A stretch of DNA of 64,000 nt, from contig JAYKYS010000009.1 in NCBI GenBank assembly GCA_036924285.1, positions 14,198,001 to 14,262,000 of the forward strand, written 5' to 3'. The position numbers were made by a program, and so were the translations under genes. Of this stretch, positions 31,941 through 43,636 are shown in pieces. A model generated the notes under the pieces. It saw only the letters and a program-made list of their open reading frames with translations. It was not told the origin of the DNA and did no database searches. Origin of the DNA: Asterella californica (taxonomy: Eukaryota; Streptophyta; Marchantiopsida; Marchantiales; Aytoniaceae). The first letter of the stretch is position 1, and the number at the start of each line of letters is the position of its first letter.

Positions 31941-34340
31941 TCCAATCAGAATGCCAAAATTCTCGGTATCATCATACCCACCACTTGCCTAACCCCGTTC
32001 CTACTGAACTCACTTATCTCTTACTAGGACGATCAAGGTAAGGGCAACATGTACCTGCCATCACCTCTCACGATCTGTTGGTCGTCAATCCAACCGCACC
32101 GTGAGAGAAACAAAGATAGTCTGACTGATCTGCAATTCCAGTCTCAATACCGACAGCACACTAGAGTGAACTCACTTCGGAAATCAAGCGCCAACACAAG
32201 CAAACGCGGTGCACAAACAAGAAGCAGAATATGGAGGGGTTCCAACCACAAGAAGTCCAAACGATAACCCTCCATACTCAAACATTCACATAAAGAGACA
32301 CCTAGTCTCACCCGGACTGACGGCTCTTCTTCGGTGACCACATGCACAATTTATGATCACCAACTGTCATAACCTGTACCTAAGGTCACTAACTAGATGT
32401 CCACACCTCTAGTAGCTCCAAAAGTATCTCCGGGGTAGCTCTACTAGCTCACCCAAGACAACTGTCCCAACTGTCTTCATACGCGTCTCTACGGTATAAG
32501 CAAACACTACCACAATAACAGCTTTCCTCTACTACTATGAGATCGGCTTACCACTCCTCTAAGAACATGCGAGAAGATCTCTTACTATCTTAAACAAGTC
32601 CATAAGTACTTGCATGCATCCCTAGAAGACACCAAGAGCTAATCTAGTGATAAAGCCAAAGCTAAGACTACAGAGTTAAGTGTGCAAGTCCAAGACTAGT
32701 GTTGGGATGGATGATTTACTGATTTTACACTTCTCACACAACTGAAACTTGCATACCTCTCTCACGTACGTCAGCAAGCTGACTTGCGACGGACGCGGAC
32801 TCGAGCTCGGGCTCGGCTCCGTCTCCGCACTCTCGCACTCCGCACTCTGCACTCACGAACCTCTGCTCCTCGAAGCCTCGAGGTCTCGAAGCTTCTAAAT
32901 GCCTCTTAACACGCACTCCACACCTCGACACTCCCGCTCACTCTCCGCTTTGAATAGAGTAGAAACTCGAGCCAAACACCACAAGAAAGACGCGTATGAA
33001 GAGAACACACTCAAAACATCAACTTAGAGGTCGAAAACACACTCCAAAAGGTCGAATCTGCCAAATTGGCACTCGCATCGACATCTGCCGATGCATTTCT
33101 GCCGACCTCAAATTGATCACAAAAACCTCTCACAAGAAATTCCAGCAGCGCTTCCGCACTATCTCACACCAATCCGACCAAGAACAGATTCAAATACTAG
33201 TAATCCACACAGTGATCGATCACCCAACCAAAAAGAATCACTCTACGCACGCGCACACCTGCAAATCGAAGACATCAATGATCTGCCCACTCCGGAGATA
33301 CCACCGGCTGAAATCCGAGACCTGAAAGCTCTCAATCAGACCCCTCAATCTGAGTTCTTCAAGTAATCTGAACAGAGAAATTATCATCTCCAAAACAGCA
33401 ACGAAGATTACTCACAAACGATCAAGCCAAACCCACTCTATGCTCAAGAGAATCGGGGTTACACTCAACTAGACTATCCATCATAGCTAGGAGCTTGAAG
33501 ACTCAATTTGAAGAACTAAGGCATCCAAGCACTACATGCGAAGTACACCCCTAGTGGGTCATCCTAAGAACTCGCCTTAACGGCACTAACGACCCTATCG
33601 GGATTAATCATTCTGCACTCGGTCAACCTAACCGAGGTGCTAAACTGACGTCCCATCCTTCTTAACTTTGCATTATTTGACCGCACCTTTTACTAGCAAC
33701 AACATGTTTATAGTTATGTAAAGACATTGCACTAAGACAAATATGAAATAATCTGGACTGATAATCTGCTATAAGATAATTGAATTAAATTTTTGTCTAG
33801 ATACATGATTATGATTAACATGCATTTCTCGCATTCTGATGATGTGACATTTTGACCTATTGAACCAATTGTAGCCAGTCATAGTGTGGTCAAAATAAAT
33901 TTTACCAAAGTTAAGAAGCAGATTAGAGGTGCAGTAAAGTAAATTTCAGCTTGATAAGGTCTTCTCATTCGTTGTGTCGTGTTTTCTTAAGAGCCCATGT
34001 AGAGATAAAGACTTCTTTTCTCTAATTTATCGATGAAGAGTGAAAGATCTTTATCTTCAAGGGAGGAATTTCCCCACCGCATTCCTTAATGGATCTTTAA
34101 AGAATATAAAAAACTCAAACCTTTTCAAAACTACCAAAAACTGTTCTTCAAACGGTTTGATATGGGATCAAAGGGTATTTATTGGCAATCTTTAAGTTAA
34201 AAAAACACGGTAGCTTTTAGAAAATTTTGTAAATTAAAAACTAGTATAAAAATCAGCGACAGAAAAGTTTTCTCTTAACTAGTTAGGGGAGCCTTTTAAA
34301 GACTAGCGGTGGAGATGCTCTAAAACCGCGGAAGGGTCTA
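31941..34340. other. 5' side of the gypsy copy and spacer
   Basis: For the minus-strand copy, the leader and LTR should lie here. I found no clear primer-binding site or matching LTR at the other end, so the LTR is not called. 32740-33400 is C-rich with short open frames that match nothing I know. 33500-34340 is AT-leaning and featureless. The end at about 34300-34318 (GCGGTGGAGATGCTCTAA) resembles the terminus of some plant MITEs, but no partner was found. Confidence 0.35.
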
Positions 34341-35400
34341 CAATAGGTACACTATCGCAAGAACTTCGAGAAAATGGGTTCAAAGTTGAACGAGTGGCGA
34401 TTTACAAGTTGCACTTTCCAACCAAAAGTGGACCTTCTTTTCTACGGGAACTCTGTACCGTTTCAGCAGTCGAAAGTAGTGTAGTGATTCTTTGAAGCTT
34501 TCTTTCTCTTTGTGAAAGAAGCGGGGATCCTGTTCTGCAGCCCGGAGCTGCTACACAGAGCCCGCTGTTCTGCTACGGCCGGAGCTGCAGATTGAGTCCG
34601 GCGGCGGACATTCGAGCGGTGATTCCTCGGCGGGGACATTCGAGCCCACGCCGCCCCGGCTACAGGCAGATGGGAGTACCAAGTGCTTGTTGATGCGTAG
34701 AAGTTCAAATGGAGATAGCTCGAACTAAAATACGAAGAAGGTGGCCCCAGATAGCGTTAGGAGCATCAGGAAGTGAATGGATTGGAAGACTATGTTTTCT
34801 CTTGACTGATCTTTTCTTACCTGATAGTTTGTCTCTATAATGCAATCAATGCATCCTTAAACGTGCAGAGGTCCACTGCATGGACATGAAACCGAGCATA
34901 GCACGAAGCTGCACGATTCAACTTTCAAACTGTACAGACACGGGAGAGGATTGTTTATTACCGTATTTGTCACTGGATATGACAGAGAGCAAAGTGGTGG
35001 TTGGTGAACGTTAGTGGTAAAAGTTTGAATTCAAGAAAAACAAGTCTAGATCTAGAGTTTAAATCTTGAATAATATGCATGCATCTTGATTTTCGCCCTC
35101 AAAGAAGAAAAAGACAAGCGTGCAAAAGGAGTAAAATATGATAGCGTAATTGGATCCGAGAGTGAAGTGAGGTCTTATCAAACTTCTGGTAGTATTAATT
35201 AATGTTAGATTAATCGTTATTTACGAGTTATAATTCTGAAAATGTTCAATTGAAAATATACGATAATTTTAGAACTAAAATATTAAATATATATTTTTTA
35301 TAATGCATCTCGTAACTTCTGGCAAAAACCTATAATCGATGTTCAAGCATGCTCCAAGAACCATAAGACTTGCTTCTTGTCGTGTCAAAAAATAAATTTT
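34341..35400. other. Intergenic
   Basis: 34460-34710 is GC-richer with an open minus-strand frame of unknown nature. The rest is AT-rich. No supported gene. Confidence 0.3.
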
Positions 35401-35415
35401 GTATTATAAACTTAT

Positions 35416-35457
35416 TTTATCACCCAACCCTTCTCTCCGGAAAGGTTAGGTGATAAA
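35416..35457. repeat. Short hairpin-element core, copy at 35.4 kb
   Basis: Arms 35416-35429 and 35444-35457 (14 bases, one mismatch) have the family core: CCAACCCTTCT...GGAAAGGTTAG inside AT-rich outer arms. A weak body module (GAACCATAAGACTTG, about 35358) lies to the left. Confidence 0.65.
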
Positions 35458-35469
35458 TTAAATTTTTTT

Positions 35470-37400
35470 CTAAATAAAAATAAAAATAATGCGAATATTA
35501 TGTTCTTTTCTGATGTGCGACAGCAAACACTTGTCTTAGATTTTTAGAAATCAATACTTAGTTTCTCCAGGATTTAGAATTTAGTTTCTCCAGGGTAGAA
35601 GGTCGTCAGCATGTAACAATACTGGACAATAAGTTAACATACCCGAATGACAAAAGACTGAAATGATATCCATTTTTATATTCACTTCACATGCATTTTC
35701 AAAATATTTATTCCCATGCTGTAACAAATGCATAGCCTCGCAATTTCATTGCACAACACTTTGTTTTCATGCGCATGTTTGCGATGGAAATATATTTCTC
35801 TTCCATCTCATTTCAAATAGTTTTTCTAAGGTATGTTTTCTCATTGCAACTTAGTCCAGTGGTAACATAGATTATTGGTGCGTATAAAAGCTAAAACAAG
35901 AGATTTTCTAATGTCCAGAATGCAAAAGTCCATAGTTCGTCCGAGAGCAACTTTGTCTAGAGCCGTGTATCGCTTAAGGTGGTATTTTTGAATCGTTATA
36001 AAGTCTTGATGTTTTAAAAATTACAATAAATTCTCTAAGTCTTGAATTTATTATAGCTAAAATTCACGTCCAGTTTGAATAAAAAATGAATTAAAAATGA
36101 TTGCAAGCACTTCCGGAGTTGCTCACAGGAAACGTCTGTGACCTCTTGACCATAGTCTTCACACTCGTCATCAATAAGTTTGCGACAAAGCGGATCCATT
36201 GGATAACTCGCACGAGGCTCGTTTAGCTTACGCCGCTATGGATTGAAATGAGAATATTCGCCATGAAGTTATTCAAAGAAGACAACGTCAACAAAATGAC
36301 ACAACTATCCATCGGAGACCAGCATCCAGCAAGGTCCTTGTTCCTCGTACCACGATCTGGAAAGACGTACTTCGAATGCGTATTTTTGGTCATTGAGGAC
36401 ATTTGGTAAGTATTTAGCTCCAAGCTATCATTGACTCTACTTTATTTTATTTTTTCGGGGCATTTGATATCATCTAACATTGCTGACTTCTTGTTTGGAT
36501 GACTGCATATCAGTTATGGTACCGCTTGTCCTTCCGGAAGACTCAAAGTCAGCATAAATGGAGTTCTTGTAGTTTACTTGGGTTGGAGTGATTTTCTACT
36601 TAGTGTAGATTTATTTCTTTTATAGTAAGGGTTTACTTAGTTACCCTAAACTCTACCTTGTTACAAAGAGTATACTGATGTGAACTTTGTTTTGTGTGGG
36701 ATACACCAGTTCGCCCTCACACTCAATATTATACACCCGCATAGAAGTTGACACTAAGTATGCATGTGTTCTGAACTTGAGACTTACATCCAAAAAGGTT
36801 TAGGGGTTGAGTCCTCACAGTCCGTTATGATCGGTTAGTCCACGGTCGGTTTAAGGGATGAGTCCTAATGTTTTACTGTAAACAGGATAGAGTGCAAATT
36901 TTCGAAAATAAACTTACTCAAATGTTCTTCGCAGTCTCTGTAATCTGGTGATCGGCTATCGGTGCTGTTCATTCTCTTCCTTGCCAAGTTGTCACAAACT
37001 TTGGACCATAGCTCTTGCTTGGGATGCGAGTAAAATCTCTTCTAAACAATGCTCTTCTGAAGCAACGGTGGCGGTATGTTACCACTTTTTCAAGCAAGGT
37101 ATCAAAACCAAAGAGTGCAAATTTTCGGAACACTTGAACACTTGAACAACCTGAACACAAACGAACTGAACGAGGTTGAAATTCCCGAACACCTGAACAG
37201 CCTGAACACGAATGAACACATGAACAGCTGCCTGATATACAACATGTAACGTCAGTGGGTCTCGAACACACCAAGCCTCATACGGGATGACGTTTCGTAG
37301 GAGCATCAGCTCCTACGACCCGCTAGCCGGGATGCAAATATGCTTACTATAATTTACAATGCAAGAGAACAAGAAAATACTGCAAACGGAACAGGTGGAT
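35470..37400. other. Intergenic with possible gene scraps
   Basis: 36220-36405 reads on the plus strand as a short coding-like stretch (MRIFAMKLFKEDNVNKM, RSGKTYFECVFLVIEDIW) followed by a GTAAG. It may be an exon scrap of an unknown gene. 37130-37235 is a run of CTGAACAC/CTTGAACA words (short tandem-like). Nothing else is supported. Confidence 0.35.
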
Positions 37401-37408
37401 ACTACAAA

Positions 37409-37732
37409 TCACTCTGGCATTTTGAAACCAACAAAACTTTCTCCATCTTCAGACCAAGTCGATTTCACTGCACTAATCAGAATCTCAGACAACTCCTTGC
37501 GGTCGCTGTAACCAAGACAAAGAGCCAAAGCACGATACACTTGGAACTGTTTCCGATTCAACGCCACCTCAGTAAACGAAGCTGCACCACATGCTAAGAG
37601 AAAGATCTCATCCTCGATAATGATAGGCATTTCAGATGCAAACTCCAAGCAAGCATAGAAAAAAACAGGAAATTGTAGTCGGATGTCCTCAGGAGTGACA
37701 GAAAGTGACTTCTCCAGCTTACCCCCACTCAC
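37409..37732 (-). pseudogene. Unrecognised coding-like fragment (107 codons)
   Basis: An open frame with protein-like composition (FPVFFYACLEFASEMPI, FLLACGAASFTEVALNRKQ, VYRALALCLGYSDRKELSE). There is no ATG at its start; the frame opens at a GTG after an in-frame TAA, and no convincing acceptor was found. It looks like one exon or a relic of a gene I do not recognise. Predicted helical. Confidence 0.35.
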
Positions 37733-38109
37733 TTGTTAAAAACCATCCGCGCCTCCATTGGAATCTCATTTGACAGTCGCTGTATGACTAACTTGATTAG
37801 TCATGCTGTAAGTTCAAAACGCCCGAACTGAAACACCAAACGGTTGCAAGCAAGTAATGCAAGTAAAGTGCAAGACCGCAGTCGAGAAGAAACAATGCAT
37901 GCGATGGAAAAGATCAGGAGGTAGGCTCGATTCCACAACGCTATGACAAGATCGAGAGGCAGAAACTATCAGGAGAAGCGATAATGCACCGTGTGTGAAG
38001 CCGTGCTACTGCAGGAAGAAGAGCGAGAAAGAAGTTAGAGAAAATAGGATAGCAGACAAGACAAGAAGAAGAGCGAGAAATACTTATAGCAGCAAGGAAA
38101 ACGAGCGAA
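37733..38109. other. Spacer before the satellite
   Basis: No gene. 38010-38100 is rich in GAAGAAGAGCGAGAAA words, possibly decayed edge of the following satellite. Confidence 0.35.
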
Positions 38110-38735
38110 CAACTTCCCCGAGTTCAAAACGCCTTACACCAAGACTCACGATGAAAACGAGAAGACAACCCTCCTTGATTTCAAAACAACTTACACTCAA
38201 GACGAGCGACGAAAACGCCCGAGGAAAATGAGCGAACGACGAATGGATTTCAAAACCCCTTACACCAAAGACGAGTTCGAAAAATTCTCGAGGAAAACGA
38301 GCTCGCAATGATACGATTACTTACCCACATTACACCAAGACTCACGAGGAAAACGAGGGGACAACCCTCTTTGATTTCCAAACGCCTTACAGGAAAGACG
38401 AGCGACGAAAACTCCTGAGGAAAAATTTGGCAGCGAGGAACCAATTTCAAAACGCCTTACACCAAAGAAGAGTTCGAAAAATTCTCGAGGAAAACGAGCT
38501 CGCAAAGATACGATTACTTACCCATATTACACCAAGACTCACGAGGAAAATGAGGGGACAACCCTCCCTGATTTCCAAACGCCTTACAGGAAAGACGAGC
38601 GACAAAATCTCTTGAGGAAATCTTTGACAGTGAGGAATCGATTTCAAAGCGTCTTACACCAAAAACGAGTTCGGCAAATTCCCGAGGAAAACGAGCTCGC
38701 AAGGATATGATTTCAAAACGCCTTACACGAACTGC
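38110..38735. repeat. Nested satellite, about 197-bp higher-order unit
   Basis: Units of 50 to 75 bases that begin near (T)TTC(A/C)AAACGCCTTACA and run to GAGGAAAACGAG are arranged in a larger period of about 197 bases: 38250-38446, 38447-38643 and a partial third to 38735. Recurring words are GAGTTCGAAAAATTCTCGAGG, CACCAAGACTCACGAGG and GGGGACAACCCTC. Open frames across it only reflect the period. No gene. Confidence 0.88.
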
Positions 38736-41602
38736 CAAGCTACGCACGAATGAGCGATGGAGCGAACGAGGACCTGCACGCGAAGAACGAGCTAAGAGCC
38801 AGCAAGAACGAGAGAAGCCAGTGCACAGAGCTAGCGACGAATGATGGGGAGCGAGAGCGGGAGCGAGAGCTCTCAGTCCAAAGCAGAAGGTCCACCACGA
38901 AGAAACTTAGCTTCTCAATGTAAACAGTTAAGAATTTAGAAGTATGTGCGCAATGATTGAACTTATGACGCAGAGAAAACACCATAAATCCTCACAAACA
39001 CTCTTAAAACTAGAAGAATAAGATATAACATACTCTCTAATTGATAATTGTGGTGCACAGTCAAAGCTTATTACCGGCCCTTATTTTCCAACAAACTGTA
39101 AGTCCAAAATTGTCAGGTGCGCCTGGGCTCTAATAAAGATGTGAACCAGATTTGTTTCTTCCAGCTCCACATAAGGCCAAGCAGCAAACAGTTTTCTGTC
39201 CACTAGTTTATTTCCTGAATCTAGGTATGTAGACCTTAGATAAGAAGTAATAATTTTATAAGATTATACTAAATTGAATAAAAAATAGAATATATTAATT
39301 TATAATTATAATTTTTTCACCAGTGGAGTATTTGTATCTTTGCTTATATGTGTTTAGTCACATACACAAAGTCGCGTTTCTCCATACACAAAGTCACACA
39401 AAAGGCAAATCATATGACTAAAACGAGATTTTACTGTAGCAGGAGGATGCTCGGCAACAAAGGAACCGGCTGAACGTTGACATTTATTTTATTCTGATTT
39501 ATTCTGATAATTAATGTCAAGCGAATCGTGAGGACGATTCCATCCGGGCAGGCAGTCCTGGCATCTATCATGTGCGATGGTTGTAGCTTGTAACTGTCAG
39601 GACACTGAATTGAGCAACGTGGTCGCTTCTCCTTAGGTCAAACCGTCTATAGCCAGTCTGATGGCTGTTGCGTGCAATCGTGACGGGTCATAAACCAGCC
39701 CAAGAGAGTTCTGGACCCGCTGTTTACTTGGCGCGACTGTGCACACAGACTGACACAGTACGACTGAAGTCTCCAAGTTCGATGGAAGGGGAAACAACAA
39801 GAAGCCGTCGAGTCGCACCTTATCTCATCTCTGTTATTTAGGCCATCTGCGACCTCCACGGAATCTGCCAGTTCTCTGTCTCGTCCTACACATGGGTTTC
39901 CCGTTCGGTGCGAGCGTAGGCGGGTGATGATTTCCAACGGATGGCTGGTCTTGGATATGCGGTCTCCCTCTCGCGAGTCATAAGAACATGTCACCAGTCT
40001 CGATACTTGCTGACGGTAAAGGCATCGTAGCCGACCGCGTTGTTGGAGAACCTAACTGGCACTGACTCGCTCACCGGCCCGGACTGGACCCAAGTGACCG
40101 GACTCTTGGGTAAAGTCCGAATGTCGCCAGAACAAGGATGTCCATAGGTCCCACGACTTCTCTCGGTCCGATGTGTGATGAACCAAAAGCGAAAATCGTG
40201 AGCAGAAGAAGAAAGCGTTCGTGCTTGAGCGAGGTATATGACTTGGAGTCGGACTTTTTCCCCTCGAAACCATGCCGTGACTGGATCAGTATCTGGATTC
40301 TGGGCACATGCCTGGCATGTTGACCGCGAAGTGACCGGCACCCATCCCTCGCCGGCTCTCACTTCCCGTCTCTCCCCGATGCTTGGACACCCAAAGCATT
40401 TCCCAATTGAAGTCACGCCACAACCGGCGCGAGTTCCATGCCCCCATCACCGCCGGTATCGTGATGGCGCTGGGGAAAGGACCGAAGGGAATCTTGGAGG
40501 ACAGGGCCGAAGAAGGGTGATCGGTTGTTCTAGGCAGTCCAGATTCCAGACCAGGGGCTGCTGGACCTCGGGGTTTATCGTGAGCGTCGTGATGTTGCGT
40601 TGCAGTTAGCGTAGCGGTTGTACTGTATCTTGCGCTTTCCTGATCACGCTTCCCGTTGCTTTATGAGGCGGTGATGATTGTGAAGGGGAAGGGAGAAAGA
40701 AGCGGAGGCGTTTGAGGAAGGGAAGCAGTCGACCGGACGATGTTGGCTTTGCTTTGTGTGCCGTGAGGGGATGGGTGAGGACGGATATTGCGTGAGTAGG
40801 CGATGATTGATCGAGTGGTTCGGCATACAAGACACAATACTCATTGATTTATGGAGTAGTGGAAGGCAGCTTCAGCGACTGGAGCGTGCCGTGAGGCTGA
40901 TCCCTCTGGGAGCGGATGATGGTCCACCGTGGTGGAGGAGGAGGAGGAGCGACGTGATGAAAACGTGAAAACATCAACCTCGACAGGATTAGCTGTCTGT
41001 GTAGCGGAGATCTGGTGATGAGCAGTGGAAGATTTTGTTGATGGTGTCCTAGTGATTATGGTAATCACTCATGAAGGTCTTCGGAGAGTCGATTGGCTCA
41101 GTGTTGTGCGGCTGATGGACATGTAGGGGCCGATTAGGAAAAGGAAGATCGGAATGGTTTCTCGAGGAATAATTCGGTGAGATGAGTTGACTACTGCTGC
41201 ATGCAGGGTGAAGAAGGAGGAGAAGAAGAAGAAGACGATGATGGTGATGTCTGAGGATCTGCTGTAGAGTGGAGATCTTCGTTGGTGTCAGTTTCGATCG
41301 TCGCGGTTTCTGGCTCGATGTTGCATGACTCAGAGCAGATCTTGCTCTTAAAAATAAGCCGCCATATTTTTCAATCTGTCGGATCCTGGACATGATTTGC
41401 GAAGAAGAACTCGTTGTAGGGGTGGAATTACAGGGATTAGACAGGTGACAGCTGAAAAATATGAACCGAAGACTTTGGACTGTCGAGGCGGGTTTACTCT
41501 CCAGAATTGCTGTGCGGTATCATCATCATCACCGTGAGGAGGAGCAATCAGTCTGCGCACGGCAGCAACACCATCAGCAGACTCGTCAGGGCTGATAAAG
41601 AA
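38736..41602. other. Intergenic and leader of the GT47 gene
   Basis: 39230-39340 is AT-rich. 39600-40840 is GC-richer, with open frames on both strands (the longest 39991-40416 minus, 141 codons) that match no family and lack splice support. 40841-41602 is probably promoter and 5' UTR of the GT47 gene, with a GAAGAAGG-rich run near 41205-41250. Confidence 0.4.
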
Positions 41603-43636
41603 ATGGGTTCCTCGGACGACCTGTCGGTTTGGAGTGACAAACTATTTAAGCGCGGAACGGCTGGGAAGGATTCTTCTCCAAGCAAGATCGTTTCTTCTCC
41701 TCCGGACCATCCTAGGAGCATTCCTCCATCGTTGTCGTTGCCTTCTTCGTCATCTCACGAAGTCAAAGTAGGATCGAACAACCACAGTAGGCCAAACAGA
41801 GGTTTCGAGAACTGGAAGCCCAAAGGCTATATTTTGGCTATAGTATGCCTTCTGGCAATTTTTGCTCTGTCCGGTTCTTTTATGTTTGCTCATACCTCTG
41901 GACAGCCAGCGGATCGTACTTTTAAGATTGATGACCTGAGTACTGGGGATTGGGGTTCAGGGATGATTAGTATGGTAGGTCAAGGTTGGACATGCGACTA
42001 CAGATTTGCGGCACTCAAGGTTTACATGTACGATTTGCCTTCAGAGTTCCACTTTGGCATGACATCTACCTTCGAACATTCTTTAGATCCTAATAATGTT
42101 TGGCCTAGAAATCTGTCTCATCTACCAAGGTACCCGGGAGGACTGTATCAACAGCACAGTCCGGAATACTGGCTTACGGCCGATCTGCTGACATCTACAA
42201 TGCCAGAGAGGAAAACCGAGTGTACAGCCGTGCGAGTGTTCAACCCCAGAATTGCGGACGTATTTTTTGTTCCGTTTTTTGCATCATTGAGTTATAACAA
42301 GTACACGAAGTTGGAGCACAAGGAGAACGAAGATCGGAATGAGGAGCTGCAGGAAAAACTAGTTTATTTTCTGAGGAACCAAACATGGTGGAAGCGGTCT
42401 GGGGGCAAAGATCATGTAGTCGTCATTCACCACCCTAATAGCTTGTACTCGGTCAGAGATCAGCTCAACGCTGCCATATACGTGGTTTGCGACTTCGGGC
42501 GCTATCCAGAAGCGGTGGCCAACATCGGGAAGGACATCGTGGCACCGTACAAGCACGTGATATCGTCATTTACCGATGACACCAGCAAATTTGAAACGCG
42601 CCCATTGCTGCTCTTCTTCCAGGGTGCGATCGTCCGAAAAGAGGTGCGTGTGTATCTTTTAGGGCTAAAAGTGATATCTCGAAGGCTTTGACTTGGTCTT
42701 GGAGTTAATGAATGTTTAGGCGGGGATATCTGTTACCGCTTACAGAAGATCTACGCGGGTGGTAGATCCTTTGAACTGGAAAGGATCAGGAGATGGGAGA
42801 AACATCCGAGGAACTAATTGTGTGAGTGTGAGTAGCCAATAAGAGAAGTACGAAGAAGAAGAAAACCTTGGAATCAGATGTGGATCGCTACTTCGAGACT
42901 GTCCTCCACGCTTATATCAGCGTGGAGCACCTTCGTAGTTCGAAAACGGTCACTCTTTCAGAAATTGTCGGCTTGTGTCCACTGAGACGAGTAGTTGGCC
43001 TTTCCTCTTGTTTTACAGAAATTCTAGTGCGGGTTGCAGAACTAACTGTAGCTTTTACTTCTGCAGGGAGGCATCATCCGTCAGAAGCTGTATGAGTTGC
43101 TGAAAGATGAAGAAGGAGTGCACTTTGCAACAGGGAACACCCAGAGCAATGGTATAAAAAGTGCCATGGTGGGTATGCGGTCGTCAAAGTTTTGCCTGCA
43201 TCTTGCGGGAGACACTCCTTCGTCAAATCGCCTTTTTGACGCCATTGCCAGCCACTGCGTACCTGTGATTATAAGTGATGAGATTGAACTGCCATACGAA
43301 GACGAACTTGATTATTCAGAATTTTGTTTGTTCGTGCGGGGAGAAGATGCTCTTAGAAAGGACTTCGTCATTAACTTGCTGCGAAGTGTTAAGCAAGATG
43401 AGTGGACCCGAATGTGGAAAAGATTAAAGAGTGTGGCTATCCACTTCGAGTACCAGCACCCAACGGTACCGAATGACGCCGTGAACATGGTCTGGAAGGC
43501 CATTGCAAGAAGAATACCTTCCGTCAAGTTGGCCTTAACCAAAGACAAGCGTTATGCCAGGTCAGGATGGGTAAAACCAGCTTACCAGCCACCACCGCTT
43601 GCTGCAGGGTCAAGCAATTATGAACTGAGATCATAG
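41603..43636 (+). CDS. GT47 exostosin-family glycosyltransferase (ARAD-like)
   Basis: Two exons, 41603-42643 and 43067-43636, joined phase 0 over a 423-base intron (GAG|GTGCGT donor, CTGCAG|GGA acceptor). Product 536 aa. Residues 1-74 are cytosolic, Ser/Pro-rich; a signal anchor lies at about 75-97 (GYILAIVCLLAIFALSGSF), giving a type II Golgi membrane protein. The exostosin domain runs from about 138 (LKVYMYDLP) to 510. It includes FFVPFFASLSYN, LLFFQGAIVRKEGG across the splice, and AGDTPSSNRLFDAIASHC with VPVIISDEIELPYED, typical of the ARAD1/ARAD2 group (At2g35100 type) linked to arabinan side chains of pectin. The sugar donor is inferred. The ATG at 41603 is the first in frame. Frame and length are intact. 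Confidence 0.92.

Noticed and set aside
31940..33700. 5' LTR of the minus-strand gypsy copy
   Set aside because: No matching LTR at the other end, no convincing primer-binding site and no TG...CA boundaries, so it was left as spacer.
34300..34318. GGTGGAGATGCTCTAA, like a plant MITE terminus
   Set aside because: No matching inverted end or target duplication was found within several kilobases.
37969..38747. A set of overlapping 60-80-codon frames on both strands
   Set aside because: They recur at the satellite period and reflect the repeat, not genes.
39991..40416. 141-codon minus-strand frame in a GC-rich stretch
   Set aside because: Overlaps other frames of similar length in both strands, no known motif, no splice support; GC-rich sequence gives long chance frames.
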